Shown piece by piece: positions 56,471 to 64,000 of a stretch of 64,000 nt of DNA (positions are counted from its first letter, which is position 1; each line of letters begins with the position of its first letter). Location of the stretch: positions 979,643 through 1,043,642 of the forward strand of contig NZ_PJIM01000001.1 of NCBI RefSeq assembly GCF_002929295.1. Reading direction: 5' to 3'. The notes under the pieces were generated by a model. The model made no database searches. It had not been told where the DNA came from and worked only from the letters and a program-made list of their open reading frames with translations. Position numbers and translations under genes: made by a program. Source of the DNA: Arthrobacter sp. SX1312 (lineage in GTDB: Bacteria; Actinomycetota; Actinomycetes; Actinomycetales; Micrococcaceae).

Positions 56471-58117
56471 CTAGCGGGACTCTGCGGGTTCCGTAGGCTC
56501 CGCACGGTGTGGGGTTTCGTCCGGCGCTCCGACGGCCTCTTCGGGGAGCCGTCCGGTGAGGAACAGGGCGGCAGTCGCCAGCAGTGCGGCCAGAGCCAGT
56601 GCCACCCGCAGTGCTTCCAGCCGCGAGTCCGAGTTGACCGCCATGATGGCATCAGCGGCTTCCTGGTCGATGTCGGCGTTGTCCAGCGCTTCCTGGAGCT
56701 GCGTATCGGAGATGAACGGGATACCACTGGCCAGCTGGACCGATGCTTCCTCCTGCACCGAACTCGGAACCGCGGGATTATTCTGGATGCCGGCCATGAA
56801 CGAGGTACTCAGGGTCGCGATGAGTACCGACCCGATCAGCGCGGTACCCAGGGAGGCCCCGAGGTTGGTGGCCGTATTCTGCAGCCCGCCGACCTCCGCG
56901 CTCTGGGAGTCCGGGACCGCCGACACCGTGATGGCGCCCAGCTGCGACGACAGCGCCCCCAATCCGAAGCCCATCAGCAGCATCGGGATTGCGACGATGC
57001 CCGCATCCGCCCCTGGATCCATACCTCCCACGAGGATGAGAATGCCGACGATCATCAACATCAGACCCAGGCGGATGACACGGCGCGGGTTTGCACGGGG
57101 CCACACCTTCGGGATTCCTGCCGCAGCTAGAATCAGCGCCACGGACAGCGGGAAAATCCGGATCCCGGTCTCCAGAGCGCTCAGTTCCAACACCACCGAC
57201 AGGAACAGCGGAATGGTGAAGAACACGCCGGCCTGCACGAGGAATTGAGCGAAGAATATACTGAGCCCCCCGGTGAGGCGCTCGTTCCGGAACAGTCCGG
57301 GGTCGATCAGCGGCTCGCCGCCCACTGCGGCAAGATGCGTTGTTCTCCGCAGGAACACATAAAGGACGAGCAGCCCGCCGATCATCAGCCACACCACAGG
57401 GGACAGACCCAGAACCGTCGGCGCGCCGGGCTTCGACTGCACCCATCCCCACTCACCCGAACGCAGCACGGCATAGACAACCATGGCCAGTCCCACGATC
57501 GACAATGCGGATCCTACGAAATCGAGCCGGACCTTGGCCGCAGGGACGTCCTCGACCCTGCGCAGAACCAGCAGGATCGCCAGGACGATGATCACCTCGC
57601 CGACGAAAACATAACGCCACGATGCGAACGTGGTCACGGCGCCACCGATGAGAGGACCTGCGGCGACCGCCATGGCCCCTGCAGCGGCCACCAGTCCGTA
57701 AGCCCCGGCTCGGCGTTCCGGCGGGAAGTTGGCCGCGACGAGCGACACGATCGCGGGCATGATCAATGCAGCCCCTATACCCTCCAGAAGGGACCAGCCG
57801 AAGAGCAGCACTCCCAGGTTCGGCGCAAGCGCCGTCGTCAGTGAACCTGCGGCATAGATGATCAGACCCAGCGCGAAAGCACGCCGACGGCCCATGATGG
57901 TCCCCACCTTGCCGCCGGTGATCATCAGCGACGCCATGACCAGGGTGTACAGGGTGATAGCGGTTTGGATGCCGGTGATCGTCGTCCCAAGGTCCGCGGC
58001 CACCGTGGCCATCGAGACGTTCATCACGGAACTGTCGAGAGTCATCAGGAACTGGCCGGACGCCAGGACGGCCAGAACAAGCCCGGAGCCGGCCCGTGAC
58101 TTCTGCACACTCAACAC
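56471..58117 (-). CDS. MFS transporter, DHA2 (EmrB/QacA) family
   Basis: A 548-residue membrane exporter with fourteen predicted helices. Motifs: LDSSVMNVSMATVAADLG at helix 1, GGKVGTIMGRRRAF (motif A), GPLIGGAVTTFASWRYVFVGE (motif C region) and a hydrophilic C-terminal tail. Relatives export drugs or lipids. The GTG start lies inside the end of the preceding lipoprotein gene (7-base overlap). Confidence 0.9.
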   Translation of the reverse strand: MLSVQKSRAGSGLVLAVLASGQFLMTLDSSVMNVSMATVAADLGTTITGIQTAITLYTLVMASLMITGGKVGTIMGRRRAFALGLIIYAAGSLTTALAPNLGVLLFGWSLLEGIGAALIMPAIVSLVAANFPPERRAGAYGLVAAAGAMAVAAGPLIGGAVTTFASWRYVFVGEVIIVLAILLVLRRVEDVPAAKVRLDFVGSALSIVGLAMVVYAVLRSGEWGWVQSKPGAPTVLGLSPVVWLMIGGLLVLYVFLRRTTHLAAVGGEPLIDPGLFRNERLTGGLSIFFAQFLVQAGVFFTIPLFLSVVLELSALETGIRIFPLSVALILAAAGIPKVWPRANPRRVIRLGLMLMIVGILILVGGMDPGADAGIVAIPMLLMGFGLGALSSQLGAITVSAVPDSQSAEVGGLQNTATNLGASLGTALIGSVLIATLSTSFMAGIQNNPAVPSSVQEEASVQLASGIPFISDTQLQEALDNADIDQEAADAIMAVNSDSRLEALRVALALAALLATAALFLTGRLPEEAVGAPDETPHRAEPTEPAESR

Positions 58118-58584
58118 GTGGCCTCCGCCTGCAGATCACTGACCGTGGCCTGGACGTCGGCGGCTTCATCCCGCAGGGAGGCGATCGCCTGACTCAGGGT
58201 GGCATCGTCGGGAACAGCCTCGACGGCTCGAACCAACTCATCCTTGGCCGTCCGCACAGCGCCCACCTGGTCCTCCGCGACGTCCTGACTCGCTTCGATC
58301 AGGTCGTCGTAGGTTGTTACGACCTCATCTCGCGCCGCATCGAGCTGTTCCACGGTGACACCCGGCGTGAGTGTCTGTTTGAAAGCTGTCAGGGCTGCAG
58401 CAAAGTCGCTCGCTGCCGTGCACACCTCCGAGACGTTCTCCGGCGCCCTACTGCTGGCGCTTGTACTGGGGATCGAGGTGCTGGGAGTCGACGTGCCGGG
58501 GGTCGACGTATTGCAGCCCGTGAGCACTGCGACAGCTACCCCGAGTGCGATGAATCCAGCAAGGATCGAACCTGATCTCGACAT
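58111..58584 (-). CDS. Hypothetical helical lipoprotein
   Basis: A 157-residue lipoprotein. N-terminal signal ending in lipobox VLTGC, a Ser/Thr/Pro linker (STPGTSTPSTSIPSTSASS), then an Ala/Asp/Glu-rich helical domain (FAAALTAFKQTLTPGV, LIEASQDVAEDQVGAVRTAK, ATVSDLQAEATC) that is probably a helical bundle. Two Cys, one after the linker (SEVC) and one at the very C-terminus, could form a disulfide. GGAG lies before the ATG. It overlaps the MFS gene. Confidence 0.75.
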   Translation of the reverse strand: MSRSGSILAGFIALGVAVAVLTGCNTSTPGTSTPSTSIPSTSASSRAPENVSEVCTAASDFAAALTAFKQTLTPGVTVEQLDAARDEVVTTYDDLIEASQDVAEDQVGAVRTAKDELVRAVEAVPDDATLSQAIASLRDEAADVQATVSDLQAEATC

Positions 58585-58947
58585 CGGAGGCTCCTTTGCA
58601 AAAGCATTCCCGGGACCGTCTCAGCCAGGCTGAAGGCCCCCGTTTTCTCAGTGTCGGGCGGTCCGACAGGCCGCCGCAGTCACATCCTGTGTGCCGGTGC
58701 CGAGCGGCGCGTCACCCACCCGGGGTGACCCCACTCGGGCGCTGGGCTTGAAGACCTGACCTGGCAGTTCGGCGGGGCGGCCGTGAGGTTCCTACCGCGT
58801 GGCTGATGTAGGACTGTCGAAATACCCACCACGACGCCCGTTAGCATCGGTCCTACGGTGGAACTCCTGGACAATGAGGAGGGGCGCTGCCCAGGCAGCG
58901 CCCCTACGTGTAGCTGGTGGTGCCGGCGGATCTACCCGCCGTTGACC
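58585..58947. other. 363-base intergenic stretch
   Basis: Between the divergently oriented ends: upstream of the lipoprotein gene on one side, the terminator of the DUF2382 gene on the other (58880-58905). No other gene or RNA was recognised. Confidence 0.5.
58880..58905 (-). terminator. Terminator hairpin of the PRC/DUF2382 gene
   Basis: A perfect 12-bp stem (58880-58891 with 58894-58905) and a two-base loop, about 43 bases after the stop codon of the minus-strand gene. No U-run, as is common in Actinobacteria. Confidence 0.7.
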
Positions 58948-59853
58948 CTACTGTGTGCGGCGGCCTGTGCCGTCGGTGGTGTCGCCGACGTCGGTGCCAT
59001 CGGCGTCGAGGACCTCGATCTTTTCCTTGCGGACCTCTTCGGTGACGGTTTCCTGGGCGGTGACGGTTTCCTTGTCGAGGCGCACGCGCTCGACCGGAAC
59101 GGCTTCCTTCTCGACCACGGGACGCTCGGCGTGGAGGACGACTTCGTGTTCCTCTTCGCTGATCGACGGACCGTCGAGGGCGTCACCCCGGTTGGCGTCG
59201 GTGATGGGCTCACGCTCGATGCGAACCTCTTCGTGCGTGACGGGAACAGTCTTGGTGACGTTCTCCGTGACGACGTACTTGCGCAGACGGGCACGGCCGG
59301 CCTCGCGGCGCTCGGTACCCACGTGGAGCTGCTCTTCCGAGCGGGTCATCGCGTCATCGGTGGTGGGGCCGGAGGTGTCATGACCCACTGTGGTGCCCGA
59401 GCGGTCGTGACGCTCGTCGCCGGCCTGGTACCCCGCCTCGTAGCCGGCAGTCCCGTTCGTGGTGCGGGTGGTGTCGCTGTCGAGGAAGTCGCCGCCGGAC
59501 TTGCCCGTGGTCCCGGCAGGCGTACCGGTGGTGTGTCCGGAGAGGCCGTAGTGCCGGTAGAGGCGGTCCTCTTCTTCGGGGCTGAGGTCTCCGTCGGACT
59601 CGATGCGGGGCGCGTCCTTGACCTGATCCTTCGTGTACCCGATGGTCACATCGTTGCCGTTGACGTTCGCTCCCTGCAGGGGCGCGAAGGACTCCGAGGT
59701 GCCGAACAGGCCGGTCTTGACGGTGACCCAGCTCGGGTCCTGCGTCTGGTCATCCAGGTACACCTGGCCCACCGATCCGATCTTGGATCCGTGGGAGTCC
59801 AAAACGTGGCCGCGGCCGGAGAGGATGGTGTCGATGTCGTTCTGCGTGATCAT
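58948..59853 (-). CDS. PRC-barrel and DUF2382 protein (YsnF-like)
   Basis: A 301-residue soluble protein. Residues 1-75 form a PRC-barrel-like domain (GRGHVLDSHGSKIGSVGQVYLDDQT). A Gly/Thr-rich polar linker follows (about 100-165). Residues 180-290 are a DUF2382 domain with paired repeats: ENVTKTVPVTHEEVRIEREP and EEEHEVVLHAERPVVEKEAVPVERV. These proteins are linked to general stress in other bacteria. AGGAG lies 5 bases before the ATG. Confidence 0.85.
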   Translation of the reverse strand: MITQNDIDTILSGRGHVLDSHGSKIGSVGQVYLDDQTQDPSWVTVKTGLFGTSESFAPLQGANVNGNDVTIGYTKDQVKDAPRIESDGDLSPEEEDRLYRHYGLSGHTTGTPAGTTGKSGGDFLDSDTTRTTNGTAGYEAGYQAGDERHDRSGTTVGHDTSGPTTDDAMTRSEEQLHVGTERREAGRARLRKYVVTENVTKTVPVTHEEVRIEREPITDANRGDALDGPSISEEEHEVVLHAERPVVEKEAVPVERVRLDKETVTAQETVTEEVRKEKIEVLDADGTDVGDTTDGTGRRTQ

Positions 59854-60001
59854 AAGATCTCCTTCCGGAGGAACCGGGAGTGATACCCGGCTTCCTCCGA
59901 TCTACGTGAGGCAATGACTGATGCGGAACCGGACCCGTGTGGGGCCGGTCGATGTCGCTGGTCCTGCTGATGTGTTGCTGGGGCGGTGCCGGAGGCCGGT
60001 G

Positions 60002-60625
60002 TTAGTGGGTGATACCGGCCTGGTGGTCGATGCCGGCCTGGTCGACCTTGCGGTGGAAGCGCATGCCGGCCTTTCCGCCGAGAATGGCCCCGATCAGGGG
60101 GACCAGGACGGCGATCGCGAGGGCGATGAGGCCGCTGGCGGTGAGCAGGCTGCCGTCGACGGGGATCTGCGGCGCGCCGCCGATGCTCGAGAGGACGTTG
60201 AACTGGTCGCCGGCGATGGCGGCGAGGATCGCGACGATGATCGCGATGATGATGCCCCATACCCACACGGCGACGCCCTGCTTCACACCGTCGAAGCGGG
60301 CCATGCGCCCGGCGACGTACCCGCCGCAGTAGTAGGCGACGAACAGGATGATCGCGAGGACGATCCCGCTGACGATGCCGAGGGTCTCCGCGTTCTGCGT
60401 AGCCTGGTTCGCGGCGTCCGAGGCGCCGCTGGTGTTCGCGGCCCCTACACCTGCACCGACTGCGGTGGCGAGCGCGCTGAGCAGGACGGTCAGTCCGATG
60501 GCGGTGAGCCAGCCGAAGAACGCCGAGCCCCACTTGATGCCGCCGAAGCGTTCCTTCTCCGCAGCGACGACGTCGTTCCTGCGGCCCTTGGGGGTACTCG
60601 CCCCGGAAGTGTTGTTCTCTGCCAT
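60002..60625 (-). CDS. Hypothetical membrane protein (YrzE-like)
   Basis: A 207-residue protein with four predicted membrane spans: AFFGWLTAIGLTVLLSALATA, GIVSGIVLAIILFVAYYCGGYVAG, VWVWGIIIAIIVAILAAIAG and LIALAIAVLVPLIGAILGGKAGM. The pattern resembles YrzE/TIGR04086-type proteins. It lies upstream of the DUF2382 gene on the same strand and may share its control. AGAAGATCT precedes the ATG. Confidence 0.7.
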   Translation of the reverse strand: MAENNTSGASTPKGRRNDVVAAEKERFGGIKWGSAFFGWLTAIGLTVLLSALATAVGAGVGAANTSGASDAANQATQNAETLGIVSGIVLAIILFVAYYCGGYVAGRMARFDGVKQGVAVWVWGIIIAIIVAILAAIAGDQFNVLSSIGGAPQIPVDGSLLTASGLIALAIAVLVPLIGAILGGKAGMRFHRKVDQAGIDHQAGITH

Positions 60626-60688
60626 GTCAGATCTTCTTTCGTCTCAGTCATACACGTGCCGCTTCGTGGGAACCTTCTCCGAACTGCA

Positions 60689-60709
60689 CCTCCGACGTAG
60701 CGTCGGAGG
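60689..60709. promoter_or_regulatory. Perfect 9-bp dyad before the YrzE-like gene
   Basis: CCTCCGACG-TAG-CGTCGGAGG, 63 bases upstream of the start at 60625. It could be an operator or a hairpin in the 5' leader. Confidence 0.45.
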
Positions 60710-61012
60710 GTCCGAAATGGAAGGCCGCGGCAGCGCGCGGTTGATTGTTCGCCGCCTTCAGGCGTTGAAAGAGCCTCGTCATAACTCCTTCGCAGAGGCA
60801 TGCCTCCACGTCCACAACCTAAGCATACTGATAGTAAGGATGCTTTGCTTCACGGGCTGAGCAACCTACTGGGGCCTTGACATCTGCAGGCATCACCATC
60901 GCTGCGGCTGCTGCTGCTACGCGCCGAAGGTCGATCAGGCCCTCGAGCTGTGGCTCGGACCGGAGCCGTATCTGCGTGCTCTTCTTCGTGCCACAGCTGC
61001 GTGCTGGAGCGA

Positions 61013-61041
61013 CTGGAGGGCGGCGGGACACCGCCCTCCAG
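61013..61041 (-). terminator. Terminator hairpin of the ketoacyl-ACP synthase gene
   Basis: A perfect 11-bp stem (CTGGAGGGCGG with CCGCCCTCCAG) around a 7-base loop, 10 bases after the stop of the synthase gene. Confidence 0.75.
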
Positions 61042-61051
61042 GAGGAGTCCG

Positions 61052-62272
61052 TCAGGCAGCGGTGATGATGAGGGCGGCGCTGTGGCCGCCGAATCCGAAG
61101 GCGTTGGTGATGGCAGCTTTCGAGGCTGCACATCCCGTCGTCGTATTGATGATGTTCAGATGGATCTTCGGGTCGGGATTCTCGTAGTTGAGCGTGCCGG
61201 GAAGCTGTCCTGTCCGAAGGGCCTCGATGGCCACGATGGCGCCGAGCGTTCCGGCTCCTCCCAGCAGGTGACCGGTCATGGACTTGGTCGAGGTGACAGG
61301 CACATCATCGCCGACCACCGCAGTGATCGCACCGGCTTCGAGCAGGTCACCGATGGGGGTGGACGTGGCGTGCGCGTGGACGAAGTCGATATCCGACCCT
61401 GTCAGCCCTGCCGTCGCAAGAGCTTTTTGCATGACCCGGTGTTGGATGGCTTGATCCGCGGCCACGATATCCCCTGCATCAGAGGTGACGGCGGCCCCTG
61501 CGATCCGCCCCAGGATCTCGGCTCCCCGCGCCCGGGCGAAGTCCTCCCGCTCGAGGACGACGACGCCGGCACCCTCGGCGATCACGAACCCGTTCCGGTC
61601 CCGATCGAAAGGCCGCGAAGCACCCGCCGGATCCCCTTCGCTCGTGGACAGAGCCCGGAGCTGAGCGAAACCGCTGATCGCCAATTCGTTCACGCAGGCA
61701 TCCACTCCCCCGGCCACGACGACGTCGACCGCCCCCGACATGATCATCTCGACGCCCTGGGCGATCGCTTCGGCCCCGGAGGCACAGGCACTCACCGGCG
61801 TCCGGGCGCCTCCCTGCGCGCCGATATCGATGGACACCCACGCCGACGGACCATTGGCCATGATCTGCGTCAACGTATGCGGAGACACTCGACGCGAGCC
61901 CTGGGCATCCAAGGTCCGGACCTGGGACAACACCGTACCCAGACCTCCGTAACCGGACCCGATGACCACGGCGAGCCTGTCCGGCTCGACGGCCGGCTTG
62001 CCGGCCTGGTGCCATGCCTCCCTCGATGCGACCAGTGCGAAATGCCCACACCGATCCATCCGCCGATACTCCCTGGTGGAGAGCGATGCCGCGGGATCGG
62101 CGGCAACAAGACCGGCAACCCGTACCGGCAGCTCCTGCGCCCATGGCTGGTCCAGGACCGCGATGCCGGACCGACCCTCGATGAGGCTGTCCCAGGTTCG
62201 GGCGACCGTCTCTCCGACAGGAGTCATGGCCCCCATCCCTGTCACCACCACCCCGAGTGCATTCGCGACCAT
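61052..62272 (-). CDS. Beta-ketoacyl-ACP synthase II (FabF/KasA type)
   Basis: Condensing enzyme that elongates acyl-ACP with malonyl-ACP. It has 406 residues. Catalytic Cys in VSACASGAEA (near residue 163), His in HAHATSTPIGD and His in KSMTGHLLGGAG; C-terminal NAFGFGGHSAAL. The ATG at 62272 (MVANALGVVVTGMG) has AAGGA 7 bases upstream. No acyl-carrier protein, malonyl transferase or ketoreductase gene is nearby, unlike the usual fab cluster. Confidence 0.9.
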   Translation of the reverse strand: MVANALGVVVTGMGAMTPVGETVARTWDSLIEGRSGIAVLDQPWAQELPVRVAGLVAADPAASLSTREYRRMDRCGHFALVASREAWHQAGKPAVEPDRLAVVIGSGYGGLGTVLSQVRTLDAQGSRRVSPHTLTQIMANGPSAWVSIDIGAQGGARTPVSACASGAEAIAQGVEMIMSGAVDVVVAGGVDACVNELAISGFAQLRALSTSEGDPAGASRPFDRDRNGFVIAEGAGVVVLEREDFARARGAEILGRIAGAAVTSDAGDIVAADQAIQHRVMQKALATAGLTGSDIDFVHAHATSTPIGDLLEAGAITAVVGDDVPVTSTKSMTGHLLGGAGTLGAIVAIEALRTGQLPGTLNYENPDPKIHLNIINTTTGCAASKAAITNAFGFGGHSAALIITAA

Positions 62273-62356
62273 CAATCCGTCCTTCCACTGTTCCGATAGA
62301 GGTGTCCCGCTCGCCCGCGACACTGCCCGTCAGCGGCTGGGACTCATCCCAGTACC

Positions 62357-62518
62357 TCACGAATACTTCCGCAATCCCATTGAACAGCCGCCTGAGGAAC
62401 AGGATGCGTATCGGAGCTGGAGCGGTTCGTGGTGGGCGAATCCGATGAGGCCGTCCTTGGAGCAGTTGACCGAGCACCTGACTGGGCACCCGATGCATTT
62501 GTCGCCGCACTCCTTCAC
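62357..62518 (-). CDS. Possible Cys-rich small protein (53 residues)
   Basis: A GTG-initiated frame with seven Cys in 53 codons: VKECGDKCIGCPVRCSVNCS near the start and SCSSGGC near the end. The spacing C-x3-C-x2-C-x3-C-x3-C recalls metal or iron-sulfur binding. It lies upstream of the synthase gene, opposite the ZIP promoter. There is no good ribosome site, so it may be chance. Confidence 0.25.
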   Translation of the reverse strand: MKECGDKCIGCPVRCSVNCSKDGLIGFAHHEPLQLRYASCSSGGCSMGLRKYS

Positions 62519-62535
62519 CCCGTGGCACGGATTCC

Positions 62536-62541
62536 TATACT
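62536..62541 (+). promoter_or_regulatory. -10 box for leaderless ZIP transporter mRNA
   Basis: TATACT lies 6 nt before the ATG at 62548. A loose -35 (CTTCAC, 62513-62518) stands 17 bases upstream. Confidence 0.5.
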
Positions 62542-62547
62542 GGGCCC

Positions 62548-63339
62548 ATGATGATGTCGCTGATGTTCGGTGTGGTGGCTTCCAGTGCGCTGATCATCGG
62601 AGCAGTGATCGGGGTCCGGTTCGATCTGCCCAAACGGGTGCTGGCGATCCTTCTGTCCTTCGCGGCGGGGTCTCTCATCACCGCGCTGGCGTTCGAGCTG
62701 TTCGAGGACGCCTTCGAACAGGGCGGGATCTGGCGGGCAGCGCTTGGCCTGCTCGCGGGCGCCCTGGTCTTCACCGTTCTCAGCGCACTCCTCGACCGGT
62801 GGGCCCAGGCCGGTCCCGAACCGGAGGCCGCAGACGACTATCAGGGCAGCGCCAAACTGGACACCGACGCCGCGGCGACTGGGGAGACATCCTCCAAGGC
62901 ATCGACGCGCGGCGCAGCAGGTCTCGCTCTTCTGGCCGCTGTCACACTCGATGGCGTGCCCGAGAATGTGGCGCTGGGCGTCGCCCTCGGCGGAGGAACC
63001 GGCGGACTGGCCCTGCTGGCCGCGATCTTCGTGTCCAACCTCCCCGAAGCTCTCGTAGGAGCATCATCCATGCGCGCCCAGGGCAGGTCCACGGGACGCA
63101 TCCTCGGACTGTGGGGCGCCTGCGCGGTGTTGCTGGTCCTGGCCGTCGTGATCGGCGCCGGCCCCCTGTCCGGGGCAGACCCGGAAGCCATTTCCCTGCC
63201 CCTGGCCTTCGCCGCCGGCGCTGTGATCGCATCCCTGGCCGACACCCTCATGCCCGAAGCCTACGAGCACGGCGGACCCGCAGTTGCCATGAGCACCGCC
63301 GCCGGCTTCGTCCTCTCCTTCGTCCTCTCCCTCATCTGA
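62548..63339 (+). CDS. ZIP family metal transporter
   Basis: A 263-residue ZIP-type transporter for zinc, iron or manganese with about eight membrane helices. Signature metal-site segments: LDGVPENVALGVALG (near 138) and FVSNLPEALVGAS (near 158), with an acidic loop DDYQGSAKLDTDAAATGE between helices 3 and 4. It looks like a GufA/ZIP relative. The gene is transcribed rightward with its own leaderless promoter, divergent from the synthase gene. Confidence 0.88.
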   Translation: MMMSLMFGVVASSALIIGAVIGVRFDLPKRVLAILLSFAAGSLITALAFELFEDAFEQGGIWRAALGLLAGALVFTVLSALLDRWAQAGPEPEAADDYQGSAKLDTDAAATGETSSKASTRGAAGLALLAAVTLDGVPENVALGVALGGGTGGLALLAAIFVSNLPEALVGASSMRAQGRSTGRILGLWGACAVLLVLAVVIGAGPLSGADPEAISLPLAFAAGAVIASLADTLMPEAYEHGGPAVAMSTAAGFVLSFVLSLI

Positions 63340-63500
63340 CCGCCGGCAGAGATCGCTCGAGATCGACTCCCGCAACGGCGCAGACCATCCCTCTCGGCAA
63401 TCGGTGCAGCACCACTCCGCGTTCGACGTCGCCGCCCTCCTGGCGAGTGGCTTCGTCCTGACGGCCGGCGTCGTGTCACAGGGGCCCGACCACCCGGTCA

Positions 63501-63518
63501 TGTAAAAGATCCTTGACA
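63501..63518. promoter_or_regulatory. Dyad operator copy 1 overlapping a -35 box
   Basis: TGTAAA-AGATCC-TTGACA, an imperfect palindrome (TGTMAA-N6-TTKACA) that contains the -35 TTGACA (63513-63518) of the promoter reading rightward; the -10 TAGCTT stands 17 bases downstream (63536-63541). Confidence 0.6.
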
Positions 63519-63546
63519 CATCCCCGAGGCAGGCATAGCTTGTGCG

Positions 63547-63564
63547 TGTCAATAATGTTTTACA
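63547..63564. promoter_or_regulatory. Dyad operator copy 2 before the ribosome site
   Basis: TGTCAA-TAATGT-TTTACA, the same 18-bp element in the opposite orientation, centred 46 bases from copy 1 and placed between the -10 box and the AAGGGAG ribosome site. Confidence 0.6.
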
Positions 63565-63575
63565 AGGGAGTGGCC

Positions 63576-64000
63576 TTGTCAGCGCAGGAGAAGAACGCGT
63601 GGATTCTCGGAATGGTCGCGGTGCTCGGGTACGCGGTCTACCTCCGCCTGCTGCTCGGCAGCGGCTTCGGCGCACTGACGGAGCGCCCTTACGCGCCGAT
63701 CATGCTCTGGACCATCGTGGGCGGGATCGTCGCCGGCATCGTGATCAACATCCTTGTCGGCATCGTCTCCGGTATGTTCCGACGGGATGCCGGGCGCGTC
63801 GACCAGCGGGACCGGCAGATCGCGCGATTCGGTGACCAGGTCGGCCAGTCGTTCGTCATCCTCGGCGCTGTCTCGGCGCTGTTGCTCGCGATGCTCGAGG
63901 CGGACTCCTTCTGGATCGCGAACGTCATCTACCTGGGGTTCGTGCTGTCCGCGGTCCTCGGATCGATCACCAAGGTCGTCGGCTACCGGCGGGGGCTGCC
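63576..64000 (+). CDS. Hypothetical membrane protein (partial, runs off the window)
   Basis: The visible 141 residues start at TTG 63576 with AAGGGAG 5 bases upstream. Four hydrophobic segments: WILGMVAVLGYAVYLRLLL, MLWTIVGGIVAGIVINILVG, FVILGAVSALLLAMLEA and IANVIYLGFVLSAVLG. Between them lies a charged loop RRDAGRVDQRDRQIARFG. Proteins of this style are often followed by a small helix-turn-helix regulator gene; that part is outside the window. The 3' end is not visible. Confidence 0.7.
   Translation, partial: MSAQEKNAWILGMVAVLGYAVYLRLLLGSGFGALTERPYAPIMLWTIVGGIVAGIVINILVGIVSGMFRRDAGRVDQRDRQIARFGDQVGQSFVILGAVSALLLAMLEADSFWIANVIYLGFVLSAVLGSITKVVGYRRGL

Larger units (their letters stand above)
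60626..61051. other. 426-base intergenic stretch
   Basis: It holds a perfect 9-bp inverted repeat CCTCCGACG-TAG-CGTCGGAGG (60689-60709) upstream of the YrzE-like gene, a TATGCT box near 60825 on the minus strand, and the terminator of the synthase gene (61013-61041). No supported gene. Confidence 0.5.

Noticed and set aside
60881-61010. Cys-rich plus-strand reading (HHRCGCCCYAPK) downstream of the synthase gene
   Set aside because: No start codon with a ribosome site, and it runs through the terminator into antisense of the synthase gene.

Overview
The window looks like a chromosomal segment of a high-GC Gram-positive actinobacterium, most probably Micrococcaceae (Arthrobacter-like). The reasons are the high GC, the gene order argS-lysA-hom-thrC-thrB-rho-prfA-prmC-tsaC followed by wall-glycan genes and an atp operon ending in a DUF2550 gene, a NucS mismatch endonuclease, a Rho with a very long Asn/Gly/Arg-rich insertion, and many start codons preceded 6-7 nt upstream by a TANNNT -10 box (leaderless mRNAs). 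The genus is an inference from gene order and protein style; no 16S or other marker lies here.

Layout. 1-4.3 kb: AI-2E family membrane protein, alpha/beta hydrolase, small Cys-pair protein, nucS, nagA. 4.3-12.8 kb (minus strand): the complete F-type ATP synthase operon (two AtpI/AtpZ-type proteins, then B-E-F-H-A-G-D-C) and DUF2550. Perfect hairpins lie on both sides of atpA. 12.9-19.7 kb: surface-glycan genes (WecA/MraY-type transferase, membrane CapD-type dehydratase, two galactofuranosyltransferase-like GT2 enzymes, an epimerase) around tsaC. 19.7-31 kb (minus strand): prmC, prfA, rho, thrB, thrC, hom, lysA, argS, with start/stop overlaps or tight spacing at most junctions and a strong intrinsic terminator after rho. 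31.2-34.1 kb: a compact redox operon of an FMN-binding lipoprotein, ApbE flavin transferase and an NqrB/RnfD-like membrane domain fused to a ferredoxin-NADP reductase-like domain. These should work together as an extracytosolic flavin electron-transfer device.

34.2-64 kb is accessory. It holds VOC, lipoprotein and tandem TPR genes; an MDR and an SDR oxidoreductase; glutamate decarboxylase next to a ClC-YrhK fusion (probable acid-stress module); two ABC exporter pairs (one with a TetR regulator); three alpha/beta hydrolases in all; and a decaying island with a truncated SRPBCC gene, a truncated and frameshifted TetR gene and a GH16-like gene carrying two in-frame stops. It also holds small hypothetical genes, a DUF1801 protein, an APC permease, an orphan NarL/DosR-type response regulator, a lipoprotein-MFS pair, PRC/DUF2382 and multi-pass stress-type proteins, an orphan beta-ketoacyl-ACP synthase, a ZIP transporter, and at the right edge a membrane-protein gene whose promoter carries two copies of an 18-bp dyad operator.

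No tRNA, rRNA, CRISPR array, transposase or prophage was recognised by eye. Motif and domain calls are by eye; no database search was run.
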